A program made the position numbers and the translations under genes. Source: JAXLYE01 sp046351595 (GTDB taxonomy: Bacteria > Myxococcota_A > Polyangia > Palsa-1104 > JAEUJZ01). Taken from it: a stretch of DNA of 64,000 nucleotides. The notes below the pieces were generated by a model. The model did no database searches, was not told where the DNA came from, and saw only the letters and a list, made by a program, of their open reading frames with translations. Shown here piece by piece: positions 18,956 to 26,847 of this stretch (its first letter is position 1; every line of letters begins with the position of its first letter). Location of the stretch: NCBI GenBank assembly GCA_046351595.1, contig JAXLYE010000003.1, forward strand, positions 620,001 to 684,000, read 5' to 3'.

Positions 18956-20735
18956 GTCTGCGCCCTCCTGGCTCCGCTCTGCGGTCGGCCCCGGCCTCGT
19001 TGCGCGTTTGCGCGAGCTGGCGCAGCGCCTGCAGCAGGTCGCCGCGACCGAGCGCGCCCTTGGACAAGAGCTGCCGCGTCCGACCGGCGATGCGCTCCCG
19101 CTCGGCCGGGCTCAGCTCGCGCGCCGTCACGACGATGACCGGGATCGCGTGCCAGCGCGCGTCCGCCTTGATCGCATCGAGCAGGCTGAACCCGTCCACC
19201 TCGGGCATCATCAGATCGAGCAGGATGAGATCCGGCGTGTGCCCCGCGAGGATCTCGATGGCGGTGCGGCCGTTGTCGGCGCAGCGCGCGACGCTGCCCT
19301 GCTCCTCGACCAGGCGCCGCAAGAGGTCGCGGCAGTCCGGATCGTCGTCGACGATCAGCACGCTGCGGACCGCGCGCGGGCGCTGCGACAAGAGCGCCGC
19401 GACCAGCTGCTCACGCTGCACCGGCTTCTGCAGATAAGCGGCCGCACCGAGCGCCGCGCCGAGCGTGCGATCCGAGACGATGCTGATGACGATCACCGGG
19501 ATCGCGCGCAGCTCGAGGTCGGCCTGCAGCCGCGTCAGCACCGACCAGCCGTCCATCTGCGGCATCAGCACATCGAGCGTGATCGCCATCGGCCGCACCT
19601 CGCTGGCGATGTGCAGCGCCTGCTCGCCGTCGGCGGCGGTGTAGACCTTGTAGCCCTCGCTGGCCAGGATGCGGCTCAGCACGTCGCGCGCGGCGGCGTC
19701 GTCATCGACGACCAGCACCGCCCGCTGCGCGGACGCCTCGGCGCTCGCTCGAGCGGGCAGCGGCTCGTCTGCGGCAAGCGGCTCGCCCGCATCGAGCGGC
19801 GGCCGGCTGAGCGGACCCGGGAGCTCGGCGCTCGGCCGCCCGGGCAGGGTGATGGTGAAGGTCGAGCCGACCCCGACCTGGCTCTGCACCGTCACGTCGC
19901 CGCCCATCATGCGGCAGAAGCGCGCGGTGATCGCCAGCCCCAGCCCGGTGCCTCCGTAGCGCCGCGCCGTCGAGGCGTCGGCCTGCTTGAAGGGCGTGAA
20001 CAGCTCGCGCAGGTGCTCGGGCTTGATGCCGATGCCGGTGTCGCGGATCTGCAGCGTGACCAGGTCCGAGCCGGCGCCGCGCTCGCGCTCTGCGGACAGG
20101 ATGATCGATCCCGACTGCGTGAACTTCGCGGCGTTGGAGAGCAGGTTGAAGATCGACTGCCGCAGCTTGGTGACGTCGACCCGCACGAAGCCGAGATCGC
20201 CCTGGGTCGCGACGGTGATGCGGTTCTGGTTCTTCTCGATGAGGGGCTTGAGGGTAAAGACCACGTCCGTGATCAGCGGACCGAGCTCCACGTCCTCGTA
20301 GAACAGATCCATCTGCCCGGCCTCGATCTTGGACAGATCGAGGATGTCGTTGATCAGCATCAGCAGGTGCCGCCCCGCCGAGGTGATGCGCTGCAGATCC
20401 TCGCGGTACTGATCGTGACCGACGTCCGCGGTCTCCTCCTGCAGGATCTCGCTGTAGCCGATGATGGCGTTGAGCGGCGTCCGCAGCTCGTGGCTCATGT
20501 TGGCCAGGAACTGGCTCTTGGCCTGGCTCGCCGCGACCGCCTGATCACGCGCGATCGACAGCTCGCGCGTGCGCTCCTCGACGAGCAGCTCGAGCCGGTT
20601 GTTGAACGCGCGCAGCTCGCTGTTGGCGACATACAGCTCCTGGCTCTTCTTCTCCAAGAGCTCCTCTGCGGCGCGCCGCGCCTTGCGCTCCCGCTCCAGC
20701 GCGCGCCGTGCGATCGCGAGCTCGTCGTCGCTCAT
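18921..20735 (-). CDS. Hybrid histidine kinase with two receivers, partner of H-NOX
   Basis: A 604-residue soluble kinase: N-terminal coiled coil (residues 1-70, AAEELLEKKSQELYVANSEL, common in kinases encoded next to H-NOX or other separate sensors), HisKA with His82 (NMSHELRTPLNAI), HATPase with N box FNLLSNAAKF and G boxes DTGIGIKPEHL and GGTGLGLAI, then two receivers (about 340-460 and 465-580) with phospho-acceptors in ITLDVLMPQMDGW and ILLDLMMPEVDGF. It has no sensor or membrane segment of its own, so its input must come from a partner. Its ATG overlaps the H-NOX stop codon as ATGA, strong evidence that the pair works together. The extreme C-terminus continues past receiver 2 into the next gene's reading frame. 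Confidence 0.93.
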   Translation of the reverse strand: MSDDELAIARRALERERKARRAAEELLEKKSQELYVANSELRAFNNRLELLVEERTRELSIARDQAVAASQAKSQFLANMSHELRTPLNAIIGYSEILQEETADVGHDQYREDLQRITSAGRHLLMLINDILDLSKIEAGQMDLFYEDVELGPLITDVVFTLKPLIEKNQNRITVATQGDLGFVRVDVTKLRQSIFNLLSNAAKFTQSGSIILSAERERGAGSDLVTLQIRDTGIGIKPEHLRELFTPFKQADASTARRYGGTGLGLAITARFCRMMGGDVTVQSQVGVGSTFTITLPGRPSAELPGPLSRPPLDAGEPLAADEPLPARASAEASAQRAVLVVDDDAAARDVLSRILASEGYKVYTAADGEQALHIASEVRPMAITLDVLMPQMDGWSVLTRLQADLELRAIPVIVISIVSDRTLGAALGAAAYLQKPVQREQLVAALLSQRPRAVRSVLIVDDDPDCRDLLRRLVEEQGSVARCADNGRTAIEILAGHTPDLILLDLMMPEVDGFSLLDAIKADARWHAIPVIVVTARELSPAERERIAGRTRQLLSKGALGRGDLLQALRQLAQTRNEAGADRRAEPGGRRHGQDPPQDPCC

Positions 20736-21337
20736 GTCGCCTGCCCGGCGGCGCCGCCGCTCTGGTTTCCGCTCTGGCTGCCGCCCTGGTCTTGAGCAAC
20801 GCGGCGGATGTGGAAGCGGACGTTCTGGCCCCGGCCTCCCGACAGCTCCTCGCGCTCGAGCTCGATCGGCTCGTGGTAGTGCGCGGCGCAGCCCCGGATC
20901 AGCCCCTCGGCCAGATCCGCGAGCCCGCGCGGCGAGCGATAGTGCAGCACCAGCCGATCCGGAGCCGGCCGCTCACACAAGAAGCGAGGCAGCTCCGCGT
21001 CCGCGTACAGCTTGCGCACCTCGACATGGATATGCCCCTCGACCGCCATCAGGAAGTCGAGCGCCGAGCCGTGGCTGCTGAAGAAGCCCGGGTAGCCCTC
21101 GACGAAGCGCGTCAAAAGGTGCCCGCCGAACGCCTTGAGCAGCTCGGGGACCGCGAGGCCCGTCTTGTGCGCCAGCTGGCCGACCAGGCTGACCATCTCG
21201 GCGACCGGGTAGGTGCCCACCGAGGTGTACACGCCGCCCGATGGCAGCTTCGCCTTGTCGATGATCTCCTCGACGGTGGCCAGCGAGAAGCGGTCCTCGA
21301 CCATGGACAGGAACTCGGTGAACACGACCCCTTTCAT
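20732..21337 (-). CDS. H-NOX (HNOB) haem nitric-oxide-binding sensor
   Basis: A 201-residue haem sensor. The fold signature is complete: MKGVVFTEFLSMVE at the start, GTYPVAEMV, likely proximal haem ligand His104 (HVEVRKLY), and the haem-propionate motif Y-x-S-x-R at Tyr133/Ser135/Arg137. At the position that by offset from the Thermoanaerobacter H-NOX corresponds to the distal Tyr used for oxygen binding, this protein has Leu142, as in NO-selective H-NOX proteins (alignment by eye). The C-terminal tail is Gly/Ser/Gln-rich. A strong AAGGGGGG ribosome site lies four bases upstream of the start at 21337. First gene of the four-gene operon; it probably inhibits or activates the hybrid kinase when NO binds. 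Confidence 0.93.
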   Translation of the reverse strand: MKGVVFTEFLSMVEDRFSLATVEEIIDKAKLPSGGVYTSVGTYPVAEMVSLVGQLAHKTGLAVPELLKAFGGHLLTRFVEGYPGFFSSHGSALDFLMAVEGHIHVEVRKLYADAELPRFLCERPAPDRLVLHYRSPRGLADLAEGLIRGCAAHYHEPIELEREELSGGRGQNVRFHIRRVAQDQGGSQSGNQSGGAAGQAT

Positions 21338-21619
21338 CGGACCCCCCTTGGCGCAAGCTCGGCAACGTGGTGCGCGCGATCCCCGCGCAGGCCGCTGCCG
21401 GCACAGGCACGGTCCTTTCCGGGGAGAGATCCATTTTAAAGAAGCTGCCGCCGACGCGGCACCGGGCGCGCCAGCCCTGCGGAAGGACAGGGTTTGTCCG
21501 CCTCCCTCGCGACGGGCCGGCGCGCCGCACGCGGTCGGCGTACGGAACGGACGCGCTGATCCGCGGCCGGTCCGGGACGCACCGCTCCGCCTCCCGGCCG
21601 TCGCCGCGCGTGCGGGCGA

Positions 21620-21795
21620 CAGTACGCGCTCGGCTGTGTGCTCTACGAGATGCTGTGCGGCGCCCCGCCGTTCATGGCCGACAGCCTGACGCGGCTGCTC
21701 GCCCTGCACGTGACCGCCCCGGTCCCGCCGCTGCGCGCCCGCGCACCCGAGCCCCCGCCGGCCCTGGAGCAGGTCGTGCTGCGCATGCTGGCCAA
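21620..21795 (+). pseudogene. Ser/Thr kinase C-lobe fragment, cut by the mobile element
   Basis: The reading frame encodes the C-lobe of a Hanks-type kinase (QYALGCVLYEMLCGAPPF, then ALEQVVLRMLAK). Kinase homology begins abruptly near 21,620: no N-lobe, HRD or DFG motif is found upstream up to the H-NOX start. At 21,795 the frame leaves the host gene and runs into element DNA, where it ends at 21877. The missing continuation (DPAVRFGSVREVEQAL) is at 29,508 on the other side of the element. So the host gene is broken twice: by an old 5' truncation and by the element. Confidence 0.8.
21779..21795 (+). repeat. Left attachment core (17-bp direct repeat)
   Basis: CTGCGCATGCTGGCCAA, identical to 29491-29507. 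It encodes LRMLA in the host kinase frame. Left of it is host kinase sequence; right of it is A/T-rich element DNA. Confidence 0.85.
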
Positions 21796-21870
21796 ATCGG
21801 CGGATGTGCTTGGTTGCGCGCAGTTGGGGTGCGCGCTCTCGACGAGAAGTAATTTATATATGATATATTT

Positions 21871-21890
21871 TATGTAATTTAAATTACATA
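21871..21890. promoter_or_regulatory. Perfect 20-bp A/T palindrome near the left end of the element
   Basis: TATGTAATTT and its exact inverse complement abut, in an extremely A/T-rich stretch (21850-21895) that stands out in this genome. Such a site near an attachment core could be a recombinase or excisionase arm site, or a promoter/operator. Confidence 0.5.
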
Positions 21891-21913
21891 TGATCAGTTG
21901 CCTAACTCCAAGA

Positions 21914-21931
21914 TGGACCAAGTTTGGTCCA
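21914..21931. repeat. TGGACCAA-GT-TTGGTCCA inverted repeat, candidate recombinase arm site
   Basis: A perfect 8-2-8 inverted repeat about 120 bases inside the left core. The same TGGACCAA octamer occurs at 29429-29436, about 55 bases inside the right core, so it may be the arm-type recognition sequence of the recombinase or excisionase. Confidence 0.5.
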
Positions 21932-22026
21932 TTGTCCTCTCGCTATCAGGGTTCTCGATGGAGTGTCGTCGGGGCGCTCCTACATCGCGTCCGAGCGCGC
22001 AGGCTGTAGCGCGAGGAGCGGCAAAA

Positions 22027-22164
22027 CGCGGCCGCGCGGAGTCGAGCGCGGCCGCGCTTGCTCGAGGCGCGGCCGCGTTCGGCACGTAGTTCCCGTCGAG
22101 ACCGATCTTGCGATCCTGCGGCGATCCCAAAGCGCGGCCGCGCGACAGGCCGAGCGCGGCCGCG
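22027..22164. repeat. Cluster of five CGCGGCCGCG palindromes
   Basis: Exact 10-bp palindromes at 22027-22036, 22047-22056, 22068-22077, 22133-22142 and 22155-22164, most of them 20-22 bases apart. They lie in the only long non-coding stretch of the element (21878-22240, which otherwise holds only the palindromes described). The spacing of about two helical turns suggests an iteron-like array for a DNA-binding protein. Function unknown. Confidence 0.7.
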
Positions 22165-22240
22165 CCCAGCCGAATCGACCGGTAGGACGCGCGGTGGCGC
22201 AGATCTGGACGTGGGAGTGATGCGCAGAAGAGAGCAGGTG

Positions 22241-23168
22241 TCAGATATCTTCGGGATCGATGCTTGTGTCGCTATGCAGGCGATTCCGCATTTCCTCGAC
22301 CAAGCGCTGCCTCTTGGCCGGGCCGGAGTAATTCGCTTCTGTGATATCGGAAAAGAGGCTCACGACCGTCTGTAGCGCGGGGAGCTTCACTGAGCTCAGC
22401 TCCTTCTTTGCCTTGCGCACAATCTCGTCGAACAGCTCGAAGATAGCCCCGAAGTAACTGCGCTTGCAGAGCTGTTCCTTATCGTCGATCTCGGTTTGGA
22501 AAGCGCGCAGGAAGTTCAGGAGCAGTTCGTACTGCTTCTCGGCCGGCTGCTTGCTCAGTAGCTCGCTCTTCATCGCGCGACCGAGCGCGCTGTCGAACGT
22601 GGTGCGTGACAGCTTGCCAGGAGTCGTCTCGCCGAGATTGAGCTTGCCGCGCAGCGGCGACGCCTCCTCGGTGTTGAGGCGAGTGAACAGACGGCGCAGG
22701 TTCGCCTCGGCCTCTGTCTCGGTGCCGGCGATGCTCTTGACGTTCTTCAAGAGATCCTTTGGGACTCCCTTGTGCTTGTTGTTGATGTCGAGGAACAGCC
22801 GAGCCTCGGCGGCCTGATCCAGCCCCTCGTAGATGGCGACGGGCACGCGGTGCCGCGCGCGGCACTTCTGGTAGCCCCAGAGCCGGTGCTGCCCGTCGAT
22901 GACTGGGAATGGAGGCGCCGTCGGTGCTCAGGTACTCCGCGATCTCGACGGCGCGGCGCTCGTCGAACTGGCGCTGGTAGCCTTCCTCTGGGTTCTCGTT
23001 GAACCGCTCGACGCAAGAGAACGGAAACAGATCATCGATTGGAATGGTCTTGTAGTAGATGACGTGGCCGTTCTGGTGGAGCTTGAGCGCAGGGTAGGAA
23101 TACTCTGTCTCCTCACGGTCTTCCGGCTTCGCGTCACCGTCCTCGGCGGTGCTGGCCTTGGTGGTCAT
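22241..23168 (-). pseudogene. DGQHR-domain protein (DndB-like), frameshifted
   Basis: The 5' frame (23168 to about 22,910) reads ALKLHQNGHVIYYKTIPIDD and RAVEIAEYLSTDGAS; the 3' frame contains PVIDGQHRLWGYQK, INNKHKGVPKDLLKN and the rest of the DGQHR domain to 22241. DGQHR proteins include DndB, the regulator of DNA phosphorothioation systems, and many of unknown role on mobile elements; no dnd genes are here. A single extra base at about 22,905-22,912 (the A in TCCATTCCC on the coding strand) separates the frames, just before the DGQHR motif. Either the gene is dead or the sequence has an indel. The gene starts 10 bases after the excisionase-like gene, so they form an operon. Confidence 0.75.
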
Positions 23169-23178
23169 CGGCGCGATC

Positions 23179-23547
23179 CTACTCGCGGTCGGGGTCGTTA
23201 CCGAAGAAGGAGAACGGCTCGCTAGTGCGTCGCCGCCGTCGCGGGCCTTGCTCGCGCAGCCAGTGCTCGAGGTCGGCGCGGCGCCAGCGGCGCATGCGGC
23301 CGTTGCCAGCGCTCATCTGGTCCAGTTCGGGGTAGCGACGGCGCTTCGCGATGAAGGACGGTACCGTCAGGCCGAGGAGCTGCGCGGCCGCCTTATGATC
23401 CAGCCAGGCATCGGTGTCGCGCTCCGAGAGCGCGTCCTTGACGGCCTGCTTGATGTAGCCGGTCAGCACGGCCCGCACGTCCGGGTCGGTCAGCGCGGTC
23501 TGGAGCTCTGCGACGAGATCGATCTTGATGGGCATGGCGGCTCGCAT
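23179..23547 (-). CDS. Excisionase/AlpA-like helix-turn-helix protein
   Basis: A 122-residue protein whose C-terminal half is a MerR/excisionase-type winged helix (WLDHKAAAQLLGLTVPSFIAKRR, then RMRRWRRADLEHWLREQ), preceded by a helical region. Proteins of this type direct excision or regulate integrase genes on mobile elements. An alternative start is MPIK at 23535; neither has a clear ribosome site. It is the first gene of a pair with the DGQHR gene. Confidence 0.75.
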   Translation of the reverse strand: MRAAMPIKIDLVAELQTALTDPDVRAVLTGYIKQAVKDALSERDTDAWLDHKAAAQLLGLTVPSFIAKRRRYPELDQMSAGNGRMRRWRRADLEHWLREQGPRRRRRTSEPFSFFGNDPDRE

Positions 23548-23681
23548 TCAACGTATCACGCCGCGCTGCAACAGAGCCAGATGCCTGCGGTTTCCGGAGC
23601 GATGTGCGGGCAGCGTCTCGTAGCGATACGTCCTGTTGCGGATGGCACACCGCTCTTTTTTCGTCGCTGACCATAGTGGGC

Positions 23682-23693
23682 GCCCATATGGGC
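23682..23693. promoter_or_regulatory. GCCCATATGGGC palindrome between divergent element operons
   Basis: A perfect 12-bp palindrome in the roughly 300-base gap (23548-23843) between the excisionase-like gene and the toxin gene, which is otherwise non-coding. It could be an operator for either operon. Confidence 0.3.
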
Positions 23694-23843
23694 AGCGACG
23701 GGAAGCCAAAGTCTGCCCACTAGTCAGCACTGGGCCAGCTCACGTCGGGAGCGTCGGCGTTGTGGCGCTCCGACGGAAGATCGCGATCTCCCGATCGGCA
23801 CGCGGGCTGCTCTTACCGCAGCTATCCCGCTGGAGGTATCCCG

Positions 23844-26162
23844 ATGTCGTCCGTTTGCGCTACGACGGCCCGCGTGAGTCCCCGGGTCGTCAAATCTGTG
23901 TCGGTAGCCGGCGTATTGCCAGGTATCCCCTGGCTCCGGCGCGCGGCTGTCCGCTTGGGCTTTGCGGCCTGTCTGCTCGGGGTCCTGGGGCCGTCGTCCG
24001 TCCGCGCGCAGGAGCAGGCCCCGCTGCCGCTGCGCGTTCTACCAATGCCGCTCGGCACGCTGTGCAGCGGCGTCCTCCCGTCGTGCGCCCGCAACGGTGA
24101 TACAGGGCTGCACCTGCGCATCGGCATGCTCGCCGGCCTGCGCGAGGATCGCTCCGTCGGCTGGGTGCAGGGCGATGCCGGGTTCCTGATCTCGGTGATG
24201 CGCTGGGCCGAGGTCGGCGTGTACCTGCCGGTGACGTGGTTCGACTCGATCCGTCCGACGCTGCAGCCGCTGCGCTTCGGAGGCAAGGTCGGATTCCTGT
24301 CGCCGAGCCGCTGGCAGCGGCTCTGGGGCTCTGCGTTCACTGAGGTCCGCATCGCGAAGGGTCCATTTTCGGGCGCGGGCTCGCCGCTCGGCGAGCAGCC
24401 GACAGCCGTCGATGTCGGGGTCGCGGCAGAGACGCGCGTGTGGCTGTTCCATGCGCAGGGCATGGTGTGGCTGACGGGGGCACAGACTGGGCTCGAGCTG
24501 CACGCGGGCGCCGAGGCAGGTTTCCGCGGCGACTCGATCAGCCCCTTCATCCAAGCACGTCTCGATTCGCACCCCGGCTGTCCTCCTTCCGCGAGCCCGC
24601 TGTGCGGCGTCGGCGGCGTGGTCCTCGGCGGCCTGCGCGGCTCGTTCGATGCGGTCTCCGCCACTCCGTTCGCCGGCGTCGGGCAGGGCAGCGGACACGC
24701 CTTCATCCTGGCCGGGCTGCACACGGGGCTGAGCTTCGATGTCGACTTCGTGCAGCGCCACGGCGACGGGTCCGCGCAAGCGCAGGCGTGGTGGGAGCGC
24801 CGCATGACGAGCGCGCGACAGTGGTGGGCCGAGCAGCTCGCCGAGCAGGAGTATGGTCCGCTCGCCGAGAAGATCGAGCGCCAACGCCAGGCGCTGCAGC
24901 GTCACCTGGGTGAGCGACTGAGCAGCTACCTCGACGAAGTTCCCGATCCGCTGGAGGCGCTGCGCCAGTTCTACGACGCCGTGGGCGGTGAGCGCGAGCT
25001 GACTACGGAGCTATCACAGCCGCTTGCTGCTGCGACCCTCACTGAGCTGCGCGCAAAGATGTCCGAGCAGCGCAGTCGCCTCGCGGCGCTGCAGCACCAC
25101 CCTGCCCGACGGAAACAGGTCGCGCTGCGCCGAGATCCAGAAGGCTATCCTGTGCTGGCCCGCAGGGATGCTGGCATCGCGTGGGAGCGCTTCGTCGCCG
25201 AGCAGAACGCCCTGTTCGAGCAGATCGAGCAGGAGCGCCAGCAGCGAGAAGAAGCACAGCGGATTCCCTACCGCCCGCTGGTCCTGCCGCCGATGGAGAA
25301 GGTCGCGCTGAACGCGGCGGTGCTCGCTCCGTTCGAGCTCCTGGCCGCCTTCTACATGGGCTCTCCCGAGGGCGTCGCGCAGATGGCCGCGATCCGCAAG
25401 GACCTGCGCTGGCTGCCGTACACGGAAGAGGAGCGCGAGCTCGGTGAGGCGATGGAGGCGGCGTATCAGACGATGTTCTCCGTCGGGACGAGTTTGGCCG
25501 GTGGCGCCAGCCGCGCTGCGGGGTTGGCCGCGACACGAGGTGCAGTCCGCGCGATGGAGGCCGAGGTCGCCGCAATGGCCGCGCGCTCGGCGGAGACGAC
25601 AGTAGCCCCCGGTGAGAGGCTGCTCAGCCGCGTTGCCAGCCGCCTGAACCCATTCAACTATGCCATCGACGGTCTCGGGTCCAACTTTGGCAACGTGCGG
25701 TTTCGGCCGCCGCAAGGCACTTCCCTCGCGCTGTCCGAAGTAGCTGAGGCAGGAGAGGCGACTCATCTTCCGGCTACGGCCAGATCAGCCCCTGCTCATG
25801 CTGAGCAGTCGGCTGTTTCTCTCGGAGCCGAGGGACGCAATCCAGATAGAGCTTTTCGCTGGACATCGACCAGCTCGAAATCCTCCGTGCAAAATGCGTT
25901 CAGCCATTGGCAGAAGCATGCTAAAGAGTTCCCGGAGCTGCAGAATGCCAAGCAATATGCTGAAAAAGCTAACTCCTTCGCACGCCAACCTCCGTCAGGA
26001 ACACTAAGCAAGGTTCGCGCGAATGGAGACACGGTGCTATACCACCAGGATTCAAATACGATAATGGTTGTGGATAGGGATGGAGCACCGCGAACCATGT
26101 TTCGTCCAGACCCAAGCAAGCACGGTTACAATAGCAACCTGGAGTACTTTAATGCTCAATGA
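23844..26162 (+). CDS. Polymorphic-toxin-like exported protein with C-terminal ribonuclease-type toxin domain
   Basis: A 772-residue protein. A long signal peptide (residues 1-55; AACLLGVLGPSSVRA/Q) is followed by a segment of alternating strands (60-290) that looks like an outer-membrane barrel or beta-rich domain, a Gln/Glu/Arg-rich coiled coil (300-470), a helical pre-toxin region (LAPFELLAAFYMGSPEGV to about 600), a Ser/Ala linker and a last 100-residue domain with KEFPELQNAKQYAEKANSF, PPSGTLSKVRANGDTVLY, RTMFRPDP and YFNAQ. This last block resembles BECR-fold ribonuclease toxins of polymorphic and contact-dependent systems. A small zinc-ribbon gene overlaps its stop, as expected for immunity. 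The start at 23844 has GGAGG upstream. Delivery route unknown. Confidence 0.8.
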   Translation: MSSVCATTARVSPRVVKSVSVAGVLPGIPWLRRAAVRLGFAACLLGVLGPSSVRAQEQAPLPLRVLPMPLGTLCSGVLPSCARNGDTGLHLRIGMLAGLREDRSVGWVQGDAGFLISVMRWAEVGVYLPVTWFDSIRPTLQPLRFGGKVGFLSPSRWQRLWGSAFTEVRIAKGPFSGAGSPLGEQPTAVDVGVAAETRVWLFHAQGMVWLTGAQTGLELHAGAEAGFRGDSISPFIQARLDSHPGCPPSASPLCGVGGVVLGGLRGSFDAVSATPFAGVGQGSGHAFILAGLHTGLSFDVDFVQRHGDGSAQAQAWWERRMTSARQWWAEQLAEQEYGPLAEKIERQRQALQRHLGERLSSYLDEVPDPLEALRQFYDAVGGERELTTELSQPLAAATLTELRAKMSEQRSRLAALQHHPARRKQVALRRDPEGYPVLARRDAGIAWERFVAEQNALFEQIEQERQQREEAQRIPYRPLVLPPMEKVALNAAVLAPFELLAAFYMGSPEGVAQMAAIRKDLRWLPYTEEERELGEAMEAAYQTMFSVGTSLAGGASRAAGLAATRGAVRAMEAEVAAMAARSAETTVAPGERLLSRVASRLNPFNYAIDGLGSNFGNVRFRPPQGTSLALSEVAEAGEATHLPATARSAPAHAEQSAVSLGAEGRNPDRAFRWTSTSSKSSVQNAFSHWQKHAKEFPELQNAKQYAEKANSFARQPPSGTLSKVRANGDTVLYHQDSNTIMVVDRDGAPRTMFRPDPSKHGYNSNLEYFNAQ

Positions 26163-26418
26163 TGATAGAGCGTGGCATTGCCGCGTCTGCGGCCTTCGCC
26201 AAAAGTCACAGCCTTGGGGAATGGATGGGAAGACCCCGTCTTTCGAGATCTGCGACTGCTGTGGTGTAGAGTTCGGCTACGAAGACGCATCTCCTCAGGC
26301 CGCTGAGGCCTACCGTCGGTCTTGGCTGGCTCGCGGCGCTCCGTGGTTTCACGAAGCTGCCAAACCGTCGAGCTGGGATTTAGAGAAGCAGCTCGCCTTC
26401 ATCGGCACTACGTCTTGA
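26152..26418 (+). CDS. Probable immunity protein, zinc-ribbon-like
   Basis: An 88-residue protein whose ATG lies inside the last codons of the toxin gene (11-base overlap), so the two are co-translated. It has two CxxC pairs (WHCRVCGL and ICDCCGVEFGYED) likely to bind zinc, then a YRRSWLARGAPWF segment. This pattern (PWG.DG..PSF..C.CCG.EFGYED) recurs in small genes directly after polymorphic toxins. Immunity is inferred from position and family pattern. Both it and the toxin 3' end are A/T-richer than the surrounding DNA. Confidence 0.75.
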   Translation: MLNDDRAWHCRVCGLRQKSQPWGMDGKTPSFEICDCCGVEFGYEDASPQAAEAYRRSWLARGAPWFHEAAKPSSWDLEKQLAFIGTTS

Positions 26419-26609
26419 TATACTGGAGACAGCCGTATCAGAGGTTTCTATTAAGCAATTCCGATAGCTCCTCACTGCTCAGAATTCGAGGAGCCAGCGG
26501 AAACGCCAGCCTGCCAGCTAAAAGAAACAAGGTCTTCCCTATCAATTAAACACAGAGCTTTGCAACCGAGCGAGAGGGTATCGGTGTTCCTCATTGCGCA
26601 GCCGCCTCT

Positions 26610-26807
26610 TCAGACGCTCATGGCGTCCGTGCGCGCAGACAGGTGCAGCCGCCCGCGCTCGTCGAAGTAGCCGGAGAAGACGATGGGGCGGCAGCAGACC
26701 TCGCAGTCCTCGATGAACTCGGCGACGGTGCTGCCCTCGTCGGCGTCGACCTCCATCCACAGCTTCTCTCCGCAGTAGGGGCAGCGGACCTTGGCGGCGG
26801 GCCTCAT
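26610..26807 (-). CDS. CPXCG-motif cysteine-rich small protein
   Basis: A 65-residue protein with VRCPYCGEKLW, EDCEVCCRPIVFSGYF and no other domain; this matches the small CPXCG zinc-binding family, of unknown function. It lies between the toxin-immunity pair and the recombinase, 190 bases after the former with no other gene between. It is not usually a mobile-element gene, so it may be captured cargo. Confidence 0.8.
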   Translation of the reverse strand: MRPAAKVRCPYCGEKLWMEVDADEGSTVAEFIEDCEVCCRPIVFSGYFDERGRLHLSARTDAMSV

Positions 26808-26847
26808 GCGGCCATCCTGACACGGCGCGCGCGCACCGCGAGCGGAG

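Noticed and set aside
22241..23168. Treating the DGQHR halves as two real genes
   Set aside because: The 3' half has no good start, and the DGQHR motif spans the break; one frameshifted gene explains both.
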